Below, piece after piece: positions 41,402 through 50,375 of a DNA stretch of 64,000 nucleotides. The stretch comes from Microbacterium sp. MYb66 (lineage in GTDB: Bacteria; Actinomycetota; Actinomycetes; Actinomycetales; Microbacteriaceae). The notes beneath the pieces are model-generated. The model was given only the letters and a program-made list of their open reading frames with translations, was not told the DNA's origin and did no database searches. The stretch lies in NCBI RefSeq assembly GCF_002979435.1, contig NZ_PCOV01000002.1, positions 558,001 through 622,000 on the forward strand, in the 5' to 3' direction. The position numbers were made by a program, and so were the translations under genes. How positions within the stretch are numbered: position 1 is the stretch's first letter; the number at the start of each line of letters is the position of its first letter.

Positions 41402-42715
41402 TCACCAGCGCCCGTGCCGACGCTCCCACTCGTCCTCGACCGTGCGGCGGCGTCCTGCGACGATACCGGCGGGGATCGAGACGATCAGCACACCGGCGAT
41501 GACGAGCAGGGGAACCTGCCAGCCGGCGGTCGTCTCGTGGAGAAGACCGACCAGCAGCGGGAAGGTCGCGGCGATCGCGTAGCCGATGCTCTGCACGAAT
41601 CCGCTCAGCGCGACCGCGCTCTCCGGGGTGCGCGCACGGATGCTGAGCAGCACGAGGCTCAGCGGGAACATGATCGCCGTGAGCCCGAAGATGCTCACCC
41701 ACAGCGGCAGGGCCACGGTCGGGACGAGCAGCAGACCTGCGAGCCCGACCAGACCGCCGGCGACGGCGACGAAGAAGAGCGGGCGGGTCGCCTGGAAGCG
41801 GACCACGAGGATCGGCACCAGCAGCGAGCAGGGAAGGCCGATCAGCGCGAACAGGGACAGCAGCAGACCCGCGGTCGCCGGAGTCACGTCGCCGATGTCG
41901 ACGAGCATGGTCGGCATCCACGCGAACGAGACATAGGCCATGGTCGACGACGTGCCGAAGACGATCGCGAGCGCCCAGGCGAGCGGCAGCCGCCAGAGTC
42001 GGGCGAAGTGCCGACGGTTCGCCGGCGTGGTCGAGATCGGACCGGTCGATGCCGCCACAGCATCCTGCAGATCGTTGACGCCGTCGGTGGGGTCGGGGAC
42101 GAGGAGTTCCGTCGTCAGCGACTCGCCCGCTCGCGATCCGCTCTTCAGGAGCAGAGCCACCCACGGCACGAGCGCGATCCCCGCGACGATGCCCCACATG
42201 CCCAGCGACACCCGCCAGCCGAGCGAGTCGGCCACCGGCACCGCCACCAGCGGCGGCAGGAAGGTCGACACCGCCATCGTGGTCGAGTAGACGGTCATCA
42301 TGATCCCGAGACGATCGGGGAAGTACTTCTTCACCAGCGGGGGCAGCAGGACGTTGCCCGACCCGACACCCGCGAACACGACCGCGGTCGCCGCCAGCAG
42401 GGTCGTCGAGTCCACGGCGAACCCGCGCAGCAGCAGGCCCAGTGCCATCAGCGTGATCGCGGCCACCGCCATCCGCTCCAGGCCGAAGCGACGCTCGAAC
42501 AGCGGCGTCAGCAGACCGAAGATCGCGAAGCACACGGGCGGGGCGGCGCCGATCAGACCCACGACGACCGGAGAGACCGGGAAGTCCGCAGCGACGTGGT
42601 CGATCACCGGCGAGAGCGAGGCGACCGCCGAGCGCAGCGAGAACGCCACCAGGACGATCCCCACGAGTGCGAGTGCCCGGCCCTGCCACAGCGGCCGCGC
42701 GCTCGGCATCGTCAT
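41402..42715 (-). CDS. MFS transporter, CynX/NimT type
   Basis: A 437-residue twelve-helix transporter. LVAFSLRSAVASLSPVIDHVAADF at the first helix and GVGSGNVLLPPLVKKYFPDRLGIMMTVYSTTM are signatures of the CynX/NimT branch, which includes cyanate and nitroimidazole transporters. A long cytoplasmic loop rich in Thr/Ser/Pro lies between helices 6 and 7. The ATG overlaps the purF stop by four bases, so it is expressed with purine synthesis; a purine or nucleobase export role is possible but only by position. Confidence 0.87.
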   Translation of the reverse strand: MTMPSARPLWQGRALALVGIVLVAFSLRSAVASLSPVIDHVAADFPVSPVVVGLIGAAPPVCFAIFGLLTPLFERRFGLERMAVAAITLMALGLLLRGFAVDSTTLLAATAVVFAGVGSGNVLLPPLVKKYFPDRLGIMMTVYSTTMAVSTFLPPLVAVPVADSLGWRVSLGMWGIVAGIALVPWVALLLKSGSRAGESLTTELLVPDPTDGVNDLQDAVAASTGPISTTPANRRHFARLWRLPLAWALAIVFGTSSTMAYVSFAWMPTMLVDIGDVTPATAGLLLSLFALIGLPCSLLVPILVVRFQATRPLFFVAVAGGLVGLAGLLLVPTVALPLWVSIFGLTAIMFPLSLVLLSIRARTPESAVALSGFVQSIGYAIAATFPLLVGLLHETTAGWQVPLLVIAGVLIVSIPAGIVAGRRRTVEDEWERRHGRW

Positions 42716-44184
42716 GAGGTCTGCGACCCCTCCACCCACGCGAGGTATTCATCGGAGACCGTACCGGTGACGTACCGGCCGTCGAAGCAGCTCATGTCGA
42801 GATCGGTGAGGACCGACCCCTCGATGATCGCGGCCTTGAGGTCTTCGACCTCCTGGTAGACGAGGTGGTCGCAGCCGAGTTCTTCCGCGATCTCGGGGAT
42901 CGTCCGGCCGTGCGCGATGAGCTCGTGGCGCGAGGGCATGTTGATGCCGTAGACGTGCGGATGCCGCACCGGCGGGGCGGCCGACGCGAACGTCACCGAA
43001 GCGGCGCCGGCATCCCGGGCCATCTGGATGATCTCCTTGGACGTCGTCCCGCGCACGATCGAGTCGTCGATGAGCAGCACGTTCTTGCCCTGGAACTCGG
43101 TCGACATGGCGTTGAGCTTCTGACGCACGCTCTTCTTGCGCACGGCCTGTCCGGGCATGATGAAGGTGCGGCCGACGTAGCGGTTCTTGTAGAAGCCCTC
43201 GCGGTATTCGATGCCGAGCTTGCGGGCGACCTCCATCGCGGCGGGGCGCGAGGAGTCGGGGATCGGCATGACCACGTCGATCTTGTCCATCGGCACGTGC
43301 TTGGCGATCGTGTCGGCGAGACGGTCGCCCATGCGCAGGCGCGACTCGTAGACCGAGATGCCGTTCATCACGGAGTCGGGACGCGCGAGATAGACGTACT
43401 CGAAGGCGCAGGGCGCGAGCGTCGCGGCCGTGGCGCACTGCTTGGAGAACAGCTCGCCGTCGTTGGTGATGAAGACAGCCTCGCCGGGCTCGACCTCGCG
43501 GACGACGTCGTAGTCGCCGTTCTCGAGCACCAGCGACTCGCTGGCGACGACCCACTCGTCCTTGCCCTCTGCACCGGCGACGGTCGAGGGACGACGACCG
43601 AGGATCAGCGGGCGGATACCGAACGGATCGCGGAATGCGAGGAGTCCGTAGCCGGCGATCACGGCGATCACGGCGTACGCGCCCTCGATGCGCTCGTGCG
43701 TGCGGGCGACGGCCTCGAACACCCGCTCGGGATCGAGATCGACGGTCGACGTCGTGTTCTGCAGTTCGCCGGCGAGCACGTTGAGCAGCAGCTCGGTGTC
43801 GCTGGACGAGTTGAGGTGACGGCGATCGCGCTTGGCCATGTCGGCCGTGAGCTCGCGCGTGTTGGTGAGGTTGCCGTTGTGGATGAGGATGATGCCGTAG
43901 GGCGCGTTCACGTAGAACGGCTGCATCTCCTCTTCGTTCGACGCCGTGCCCTTGGTCGCGTAGCGCACGTGGCCGAGCCCGACGTTGCCGAGCAGGGCGC
44001 GCATGTCACGGGTGCGGAACGCCTCGCGGACCATCCCCTGCGCCTTGGCGTTGTGCATGACGCCGTTGGTCTCCGCCGTGGCGATGCCCGTCGCGTCCTG
44101 GCCGCGATGCTGCAGCAGCAGGAGTGCGTCGTAGATGTCCTGATTGACCGGGGCTGACCCCACCATTCCGACGATGCCGCACAT
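42712..44184 (-). CDS. purF: Amidophosphoribosyltransferase
   Basis: A 490-residue first enzyme of purine synthesis: it makes phosphoribosylamine from PRPP and glutamine. The protein begins MCGIVGMVG, so Cys2 becomes the N-terminal glutaminase nucleophile after Met removal, without the propeptide of the Bacillus type. The glutaminase part has HRGQDATGIA and HNGNLTN. The PRPP loop is VLLIDDSIVRGTTSKEII near residue 370. It follows purM by 6 bases and overlaps an MFS gene. Regulation by purines is likely, but no riboswitch is seen. Confidence 0.96.
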   Translation of the reverse strand: MCGIVGMVGSAPVNQDIYDALLLLQHRGQDATGIATAETNGVMHNAKAQGMVREAFRTRDMRALLGNVGLGHVRYATKGTASNEEEMQPFYVNAPYGIILIHNGNLTNTRELTADMAKRDRRHLNSSSDTELLLNVLAGELQNTTSTVDLDPERVFEAVARTHERIEGAYAVIAVIAGYGLLAFRDPFGIRPLILGRRPSTVAGAEGKDEWVVASESLVLENGDYDVVREVEPGEAVFITNDGELFSKQCATAATLAPCAFEYVYLARPDSVMNGISVYESRLRMGDRLADTIAKHVPMDKIDVVMPIPDSSRPAAMEVARKLGIEYREGFYKNRYVGRTFIMPGQAVRKKSVRQKLNAMSTEFQGKNVLLIDDSIVRGTTSKEIIQMARDAGAASVTFASAAPPVRHPHVYGINMPSRHELIAHGRTIPEIAEELGCDHLVYQEVEDLKAAIIEGSVLTDLDMSCFDGRYVTGTVSDEYLAWVEGSQTS

Positions 44185-44190
44185 GGACTC

Positions 44191-45306
44191 TTACTTCGCT
44201 CCGTCCGCGTATGCGCCGACGAGGCGCACCGCTCCGCCGTCGACGCCCTTGGCGCCCTGTTCGAAAACGCCGGCGGGTCTCGGGCCGAAGCCGACGGTCC
44301 CGACCTGCCACGAGGGCATGCCCTCGGCGTTCAGTGCCGCGATCGCGGCATCCTTCTTGTCTGCGGCGACCACGGCGAGGAACCCGATACCGAGGTTCCA
44401 GGTGCCCTCCGCGGACTCCAGCGTGGAGCCGGCGATGTCGCTGAGCACGCGGAACACCGGGCTCGGCGACCAGCTGCTGCGGTCGACCTCGGCCCAGCTG
44501 CCCTGCGGGAGCACGCGCGCGAGGTTCGCCGCGATGCCGCCTCCGGTGACGTGGCTGAGCGAGTGGACCCCGCCGCCGAGCTGCTCGATCAGTCGCAGCA
44601 GGGGAAGCGTGTAGAGGCGGGTCGGCTCGAGGAGCGCCTCACCCCAGGTGGTGCCGAAGTCGGCGGCGTTGTCGCCGTAGCCGATGCCCGCACGGGTGAC
44701 GATGTGGCGGACGAGCGAGTAGCCGTTGGAGTGCAGGCCGCTGGACGCCACGGCGATGACGGCGTCGCCGTCCTGCACGCGATCCGCGCCGAGGATGGCA
44801 TCCGCCTCGACCACACCGGTCGCGGCTCCCGCCACGTCGTAGTCGCGCGGTCCGAGAAGGCCGGGGTGCTCCGCGGTCTCGCCGCCGACGAGCGCCGTGC
44901 CGGTGGCCGAGCACGCCTCGGCGATGCCGCGGACGATGTCGGCGATGCGCTCGGGAACGACCTTGCCGCAGGCGATGTAGTCGGTCATGAAGAGCGGCTT
45001 CGCACCCACCACGACGATGTCGTCGACGACCATGCCGACCAGGTCCTGCCCGATCGTGTCGTGCTTGTCGATCGCCTGCGCGATCGCGACCTTGGTGCCG
45101 ACGCCGTCGGTACTGGTCGCGAGCAGCGGGCGACGGAAGTCGCGCAGCGCGCTGGCATCGAACAGGCCGGCGAATCCGCCGACACCGCCGAGCACTTCGG
45201 GTCCGTGCGTCGCGCGCACGGACGACTTCATCAGCTCGACGGCGAGATCACCTGCAGCGGTGTCGACGCCGGCTTCGGAATAGGGATTGGTGGGGGAGGC
45301 AGCCAC
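44191..45306 (-). CDS. purM: Phosphoribosylformylglycinamidine cyclo-ligase (AIR synthetase)
   Basis: A 371-residue AIR synthetase. YSEAGVDTAAGDLAVELMK is the conserved start, LLATSTDGVGTKVAIAQ the ATP/substrate loop, ALVGGETAEHPG the next signature, and SHVTGGGIAANLARVLP the C-terminal one. It closes the imidazole ring in purine synthesis. The GTG start at 45306 lies six bases after TAGGCT; those six bases are GGAGGG but too close to act as a standard ribosome site, so a leaderless start is likely. purF is next. Confidence 0.95.
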   Translation of the reverse strand: MAASPTNPYSEAGVDTAAGDLAVELMKSSVRATHGPEVLGGVGGFAGLFDASALRDFRRPLLATSTDGVGTKVAIAQAIDKHDTIGQDLVGMVVDDIVVVGAKPLFMTDYIACGKVVPERIADIVRGIAEACSATGTALVGGETAEHPGLLGPRDYDVAGAATGVVEADAILGADRVQDGDAVIAVASSGLHSNGYSLVRHIVTRAGIGYGDNAADFGTTWGEALLEPTRLYTLPLLRLIEQLGGGVHSLSHVTGGGIAANLARVLPQGSWAEVDRSSWSPSPVFRVLSDIAGSTLESAEGTWNLGIGFLAVVAADKKDAAIAALNAEGMPSWQVGTVGFGPRPAGVFEQGAKGVDGGAVRLVGAYADGAK

Positions 45307-45392
45307 CCCTCCAGCCTACCGCCCAGAGCCGGGTCGACTCTCCGCGAAGACGGACCTCGGATCCGGGCCCCCGAGCCGCCTACGATGGGGCC

Positions 45393-45998
45393 ATGGCCGA
45401 CAAGCCGCAGTGGCTCATCCGCGAAGACGCGAGCGTTCCGGTCCTCGTCGCGCTCGCACTGCGGCAGCGTCTCGGGATCCGCACCCCGGAAGACCTGCCG
45501 ACCCTCCGCGAGCTGGCGGTGCGTGCTCCGGATGCCGTCGACGCCTCCCCCGCCGTCGAGGCGCAGTGGCGGGACTACTGGGACATGACGGTCGAGCCGC
45601 GCGCGCATCGCTCCGACGTGCCGCTGGAGCTCATCGACGGGTTCGACACCCTGGTCGCGCTCCCGGCCTCGGGTGCGGAGGAGCTCAGAGCGGCGATCGC
45701 TCCGCAGGCGGCATCCGCTCTCCTGTACGCGCGCGCCGCGCACGACCGCTACGTGAACTCGATGAAGAGTCACACCGGCGGCGACGCCTACCGTGCCTAT
45801 GCGAGTGCGATCGCCGAGTTCGAGCGCGAGGTCGGCCGACGCGCCCACTCGTTCGAGCTGAACGTGCAGGTGCTGCCGTTCACACAGCGCGGCATCTGGT
45901 GGATCGGCGCCCTCACGGTCGCCGTGACCGATGGCCTGCGCCGGGACGTCGTGGCGTTCGACGCCGCGATCCGTCCGGTGATCGCCGAGCTGGCGTAG
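45393..45998 (+). CDS. Conserved hypothetical protein (201 residues)
   Basis: A soluble 201-residue protein starting MADKPQWLIREDASVPVLVALALRQRLGIRTPEDLPTLREL. Trp, Arg and acidic residues recur, and the C-terminal half has HSFELNVQVLPFTQRGIWWIGALTVAVTDGLRRDV. There is no signal, membrane segment or motif I can assign. TACGAT ends six bases before the ATG with no ribosome site, again leaderless. It diverges from purM with 86 bases between, and converges on a small membrane protein. Confidence 0.8.
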   Translation: MADKPQWLIREDASVPVLVALALRQRLGIRTPEDLPTLRELAVRAPDAVDASPAVEAQWRDYWDMTVEPRAHRSDVPLELIDGFDTLVALPASGAEELRAAIAPQAASALLYARAAHDRYVNSMKSHTGGDAYRAYASAIAEFEREVGRRAHSFELNVQVLPFTQRGIWWIGALTVAVTDGLRRDVVAFDAAIRPVIAELA

Positions 45999-46001
45999 AG
46001 C

Positions 46002-46316
46002 TCAGTCCTCGTCGACGACGGTCTCGCGGTCGACCTGCACGACGCGGTCGTGACGACGCGCGACGCGCTCCAGGATGAGACCGACGACACCGCCCAGGGC
46101 GATGCCGATCGGCACCGTCCACAGCAGCAGGAAGCCGAAGACCTGACCCGGAGGGTAGACGACGTCGAGCGCCTGCGACTCGTCGTAGCTGCCGATCCAC
46201 GTGAGGATGCCGGCGGCGATGACTCCGACGACGACCCCGATGCCCATGAGCACGCCGTACCGCGGCACACGGCGCACGGTCGCTTCGACGGTCTGGTGGG
46301 AATCGGTGGGGGCCAT
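46002..46316 (-). CDS. Hypothetical small membrane protein (104 residues)
   Basis: Two predicted membrane helices (about residues 20-42 and 56-83) and a charged cytoplasmic C-terminus (ERVARRHDRVVQVDRETVVDED). The segment PPGQVFGFLLLWTVPIGIALGGVVGLILERVARR is the most distinctive. No family is recognised. GACAAT ends six bases before the ATG, consistent with leaderless expression. It ends 3 bases from the stop of the convergent gene. Confidence 0.7.
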   Translation of the reverse strand: MAPTDSHQTVEATVRRVPRYGVLMGIGVVVGVIAAGILTWIGSYDESQALDVVYPPGQVFGFLLLWTVPIGIALGGVVGLILERVARRHDRVVQVDRETVVDED

Positions 46317-46373
46317 GCCTCCATTGTCCCACCGCCCGGGGACGCCGGGAACCGGGTTCGGGCCGCCGGCGAA

Positions 46374-46412
46374 GAACGGCCCTCCCCGCGTCCGCCGCGG
46401 GGAGGGCCGTTC
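46374..46412 (-). terminator. Terminator after htaA
   Basis: GAACGGCCCTCCCCGCG and its complement form a 17-base stem with a five-base loop, 16 bases past the htaA stop on the minus strand. Confidence 0.78.
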
Positions 46413-46428
46413 CGTCTCATGCGTCGGA

Positions 46429-49400
46429 TCAGACCTCGGTGGTCGTCTCCGCGGTCTCCGGCTTCCGGTTGCGTCGGGCGATCAGCACTCCGCCGGTCGC
46501 GGCGAGCGCCACGACGACCAGGCCGCCGACGATCCACGGCCAGACCGGAGCCCCTTCGGAGGCAGCGGGCTCGGTCGCGGCGGTGACCGACGCGGAGGCT
46601 TCGGAGTCGACCTCGGTCTCCTCCTCGACGACGCCGCAGTCGGCAGCCACCGGGAGGACCGCCGTGACCGGGTCGAGCGCCTCGCCCGCGGCGTAGGTGC
46701 CGAACGCGGCCGCTCCCGCCTCGGTCAGGGTGGTCGGAACGGCGTCGAGCGACAGCACGCCATCGACGACGGCTGCGTCTCCGAGAGCGAACTCCGCGAG
46801 ACGGACGCCCTTCTGGTCGATGCTCTCGCCGCCCTGGGTGGTGCCGGTCACGTCGAAGACGAGGTAGCCCCTGTCGCCGGCGAGCTCGACGCCGGCGTTC
46901 GCGAGCGTCGTGTTCAGCGCACCGTCGTGGCCCGTGAACGCGATGCTTCCGCCGTACGCGATCAGACCGGTCAGGGTCTCGTCGTCGAACGATCCGGTGC
47001 CGTCCGACCACACGTAGTCCGGGTACTGATACGCCACGTCCGTCAGCGTCCAGCCCCCCTTCGCGATGCCCTCGATGTAGGTGCGGAACGACTCCTTGTA
47101 GCCCCACTTGAGCGTGGCGCCGTCGACCGTGCAGGCCCCGATCACCGTCGTGGCCCTGGCCAGCGTGAACGTGAGTCCGCGGTCGACCGACCCCTGGAAG
47201 GTGAGGGTGTGATCGCCGTCCTCGAGCCCTGCGGGCAGCGCGCCCGACCAGGTCGCGACACCGTTCGCATCCGCCGTCACGGTGTCCAGCAGCACGGGAG
47301 TCGAGTACACGACCACCTTGATGCCCTCCTCGTTCGGCTGGAAACCGGATGCCGACACCTCGGCGGGCTTGCCGGATGCGAGCGCGGCGAGGTTCTCCTC
47401 GTCGACATCGATGCCCTCGGTCGCCGGCGGCGTGGCCGGGAGCGTGGTCTTCGCCTTCACCGTCGCTGCGGCGACCGTGCCCGTCGTGCCGGCCGGCGCC
47501 GCTGCGACGGAGCCGATCGTGAACGTGACGGGGTTGAGCTCGGTCGAATAGCCCGACAGCACGCGGTCACGTCCGGCAGCGGTCAGCGCGGCGGGAGCTG
47601 CGGTGTACGTCACGGCGCCGTTCGCGGTGATGCGCGCCGCGCGAGTGAGGTCGAGTGTCGCGAAGGGCACCTGCGCGCCACCGCTCGTCACGTACAGCGT
47701 CGCCGCACCCGACGAGGTGATACGGATCTGCGGGTTCGAGACGGTGACGTCGAGCACTCCGTGGTGGCCGGTGAAGCGCACCGACCCGCGGTAGACGACG
47801 CTGCCGAGACCGCTGGCGAGGTCGTAGTCGCCTCCGACCGTCTGACCGAACTGGAACTGACCGCCCGAACGCGTCGCGCCATCCGAGACCGCGATGGAAC
47901 CCTGTGCGATCGGACTCGTGATGTAGTTCGCGAACGACGAGGAGATCGCCCAACGGAGCGAACCGCCCGGCACACTCACCGGCGGGGTCGTCGGGGTGGT
48001 CGGCGGAGTCGTGCCGAGCAGCGCATCCCACTGCGCAGGGGTGATGGTCACGGTCGAGCGCGCGTAGACGGTGTCGGCGTTCGGCATGGAGTGCTGCTTC
48101 CACACGATCACCTCGTACGCCTTGGTGCGATCGAGCGTCTTGGCCGCCGTGGTGAGATCGACGGAGAACGCGCCGAACGTGACGTTCTGCACGAACTTCA
48201 TGGCGAGGAAGCCGCCCCCGGCCGTGACCTCGTCCTCGGTGCCCGCCTCGATCAGCGCAATGTACGCGCCCCCGATGCCGCCGAGCCGCGACGCGGCCGC
48301 GGTGACGGTCAGGCCGTCCTTCGCGGTCGCCGTCTTGACCGACGTCGCGAGGCCGGCTGCGTTGCCGTAGTCCAGCGACACGCTGCGCTCCTGGTCGGCG
48401 TTGACGACGCCGCCGGCCGCGTAGGTGTAGACGCCGTAGGCGCCCGGGGTCGCCGCCGCATCCTTCAGCGTCAGCGTCGCCTCGAACGTGCCGTCGGCGG
48501 CGATGTCGACCCACTGCGCGCGGATCGCGCCCTGATACTGCGACGGCACCTGGTCGAGCACACCCTCAGCGAGCGCCCAGACCTGCGCGCCCACCGAGCG
48601 GGTCGACGACGCGGCTCCGGTCGAGGGCTTCCAGTCCGCCGCGAAGTTCCCGAAGACGACATACGTGCCCTGAGGAAGGTTCTTCGGGATAGGAGCCCCG
48701 CGTCCTCCGACGTTCGCCGTCGGGTCGTAGCCGGACCCCTTCACGACGACCTTGTCGCCGGCGCGGAGCGCGACGCCCGCGGCCGGAGTGGTGCCGTCGG
48801 CGAGGAAGACCTCGATCGCCGCGGAGGCGGGAGCCGGCTGCAGGCTCTCCCACTGCGCGTCGGAGATGCTGACGGCCGAGCGGGCGTACATCGTGCTCGC
48901 GCCCGGATTCGAGTGCTGCTTCCACACGATGACCTCGTACGACTTCGTGCGGTCGAGCGTGTCCGCCGCAGCGGTCAGGTCGACGGTGAAGGTCCCACCG
49001 GAGATCGGTCGCACCCACTGCATCGCCAGTAATCCGCTGCTGCCGGTGACTTCCGCCTCGGTGCCGGCCTCGATGACCGCGACGTACGCACCCGTGATCG
49101 GCCCCAGCTTCGAGCCGGATGCCGTGACGGTCAGGCCGTCCTCGGCGGTCGCCGACTTCACTGCCGCGGAGACCGCCGGGGTCTCGGCGTAGTTCAGGAC
49201 CGCACTGCGCTCCTGGTCGGCGTTGACGACGCCGCCGGCCGCGTAGGTGTAGACGCCGTAGGCGCCCGGGGTCGCCGCGGCATCCTTCAGCGTCAGCGTC
49301 GCCTGGAACGTGCCGTCGGCGGCGATGTCGACCCACTGCGCGCGGATCGCGCCCTGGTACTGCGACGGCACCTGGTCGAGGACACCCTCAGCGAGCGCCC

Positions 49401-50211
49401 AGACCTGTGCGCCCACCGAGCGGGTCGACGATGCGGCTCCGGTCGAGGGCTTCCAGTCCGCCGCGAAGTTCCCGAAGACGACATACGTGCCCTGAGGAAG
49501 GTTCTTCGGGATCGGAGCCCCGCGTCCTCCGACGTTCGCCGTCGGGTCGTAGCCGGACCCCTTCACCACGACCTTGTCGCCCGCCTTGAGCGCGGTGCTG
49601 CCTGCCGGCGTCGTGCCGTCCGCGAGGAAGACCTCGATCGCGGCGGCGGGGATGGTCTCGCCCGGGTCCGTCCCTGGATCGGTCTCGCCGGGATCGGTGC
49701 CGGGGTCCGTCTCGCCGGGATCCGTCTCACCCGGCTCGGTGGGGACGGGGCCGAACACGGCATCCCACTGTCCTGAGGAGATCGCGACGTCGCCGCGACC
49801 GTAGATCGTGGTGGCGTCCGGGTTCGAGTGCTTCTGCCACACCAGCACCTCGTACGACTTCGTGCGGTCCAGTGAACCTGCCGGCGCGTCGAGTGTGAAG
49901 GTGCTCGCACCGCCGGCGACGGTCGGCATCACGAAGGCGGCGTACCCGCCGCCGCCGGTGAGCCCGCCCTCGGTGCCCTTCACGATGAGCGCCGCATAGG
50001 CGCCCTCGACTTCAGGAAGTCCGCTCGCCTGCACCTGCACGCTCACGCCGGAGGTGCTCGCAGACGCGACTCCGGCCGTGACGGCGGCACCGGCCGCGTG
50101 GGCGGGCGGCACGATCACCGCTCCGGCGGCGATGAGGAGGAAGGAGACGAAGGCGGCGAGCAGCACGCGTATGCGGCCGCTCCCTGAGGATGCTGTGGCT
50201 GTGGCGTTCAC
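46429..50211 (-). CDS. htaA: HtaA-domain haem-binding surface protein, 1260 residues
   Basis: A large cell-wall or membrane-anchored haem receptor. GTG 50211 gives a signal peptide (LLAAFVSFLLIAAGAVIVPPAHA). Then come a beta-rich unit, a TDPGETDPG linker (about 140-165), two copies of an AIEVFLADGTTPA domain each with a following beta unit, and a third beta unit. Two HtaA haem-binding domains follow at about 745-905 (GSLRWAISSSFANYI) and 1033-1190 (LKWGYKESFRTYI). The C-terminus has one membrane helix (about 1221-1245) and a basic tail. HtaA proteins take haem from host or environmental proteins and pass it to HmuTUV. It is divergent from hmuT, with an iron box upstream. Confidence 0.92.
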   Translation of the reverse strand: MNATATASSGSGRIRVLLAAFVSFLLIAAGAVIVPPAHAAGAAVTAGVASASTSGVSVQVQASGLPEVEGAYAALIVKGTEGGLTGGGGYAAFVMPTVAGGASTFTLDAPAGSLDRTKSYEVLVWQKHSNPDATTIYGRGDVAISSGQWDAVFGPVPTEPGETDPGETDPGTDPGETDPGTDPGETIPAAAIEVFLADGTTPAGSTALKAGDKVVVKGSGYDPTANVGGRGAPIPKNLPQGTYVVFGNFAADWKPSTGAASSTRSVGAQVWALAEGVLDQVPSQYQGAIRAQWVDIAADGTFQATLTLKDAAATPGAYGVYTYAAGGVVNADQERSAVLNYAETPAVSAAVKSATAEDGLTVTASGSKLGPITGAYVAVIEAGTEAEVTGSSGLLAMQWVRPISGGTFTVDLTAAADTLDRTKSYEVIVWKQHSNPGASTMYARSAVSISDAQWESLQPAPASAAIEVFLADGTTPAAGVALRAGDKVVVKGSGYDPTANVGGRGAPIPKNLPQGTYVVFGNFAADWKPSTGAASSTRSVGAQVWALAEGVLDQVPSQYQGAIRAQWVDIAADGTFEATLTLKDAAATPGAYGVYTYAAGGVVNADQERSVSLDYGNAAGLATSVKTATAKDGLTVTAAASRLGGIGGAYIALIEAGTEDEVTAGGGFLAMKFVQNVTFGAFSVDLTTAAKTLDRTKAYEVIVWKQHSMPNADTVYARSTVTITPAQWDALLGTTPPTTPTTPPVSVPGGSLRWAISSSFANYITSPIAQGSIAVSDGATRSGGQFQFGQTVGGDYDLASGLGSVVYRGSVRFTGHHGVLDVTVSNPQIRITSSGAATLYVTSGGAQVPFATLDLTRAARITANGAVTYTAAPAALTAAGRDRVLSGYSTELNPVTFTIGSVAAAPAGTTGTVAAATVKAKTTLPATPPATEGIDVDEENLAALASGKPAEVSASGFQPNEEGIKVVVYSTPVLLDTVTADANGVATWSGALPAGLEDGDHTLTFQGSVDRGLTFTLARATTVIGACTVDGATLKWGYKESFRTYIEGIAKGGWTLTDVAYQYPDYVWSDGTGSFDDETLTGLIAYGGSIAFTGHDGALNTTLANAGVELAGDRGYLVFDVTGTTQGGESIDQKGVRLAEFALGDAAVVDGVLSLDAVPTTLTEAGAAAFGTYAAGEALDPVTAVLPVAADCGVVEEETEVDSEASASVTAATEPAASEGAPVWPWIVGGLVVVALAATGGVLIARRNRKPETAETTTEV
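48383..48759. repeat. Internal htaA repeat, copy A
   Basis: This 377-base block is nearly identical to 49205-49581, at an exact 822-base (274-codon) period. I count about eight mismatches, so roughly 98% identity. The flanking parts of the 822-base unit are much more diverged. It covers residues about 485-610 of the protein (KVVVKGSGYDPTANVGGRG to NADQERS). Confidence 0.88.
49205..49581. repeat. Internal htaA repeat, copy B
   Basis: The partner of the block at 48383-48759, coding for residues about 211-336. Near-identity confined to part of the repeat unit suggests recent gene conversion or unequal exchange. Confidence 0.88.
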
Positions 50212-50287
50212 GTTTCTCCATGGCTCCGGGCACGCGGAAGAGCACGCGCGCCGGCGGTGCCGCAATGCAGTCGGGCGAAGGTAGGGT

Positions 50288-50306
50288 TTTGGTTAGGCTT
50301 AGCTAA
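50288..50306. promoter_or_regulatory. DtxR/IdeR iron box (htaA side)
   Basis: TTTGGTTAGGCTTAGCTAA matches 16 of 19 positions of the DtxR/IdeR consensus TTAGGTTAGSCTAACCTAA. It lies 77 bases upstream of the htaA start, in the 163-base divergent region. Binding of iron-loaded DtxR would repress htaA. Confidence 0.8.
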
Positions 50307-50356
50307 GAAAGCCGCCGTTCCTGAGCGTAGAGGTGCGAATCAGCACACGTCAAGTT

Positions 50357-50375
50357 TTAGGATAGCCTTGCCTAA
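50357..50375. promoter_or_regulatory. DtxR/IdeR iron box overlapping the hmuT -10 and start codon
   Basis: TTAGGATAGCCTTGCCTAA matches 16 of 19 consensus positions. It contains the -10 TAGCCT (50363-50368), and its last base is the A of the hmuT ATG. Repressor on this site would cover -10, transcription start and start codon. Confidence 0.85.
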
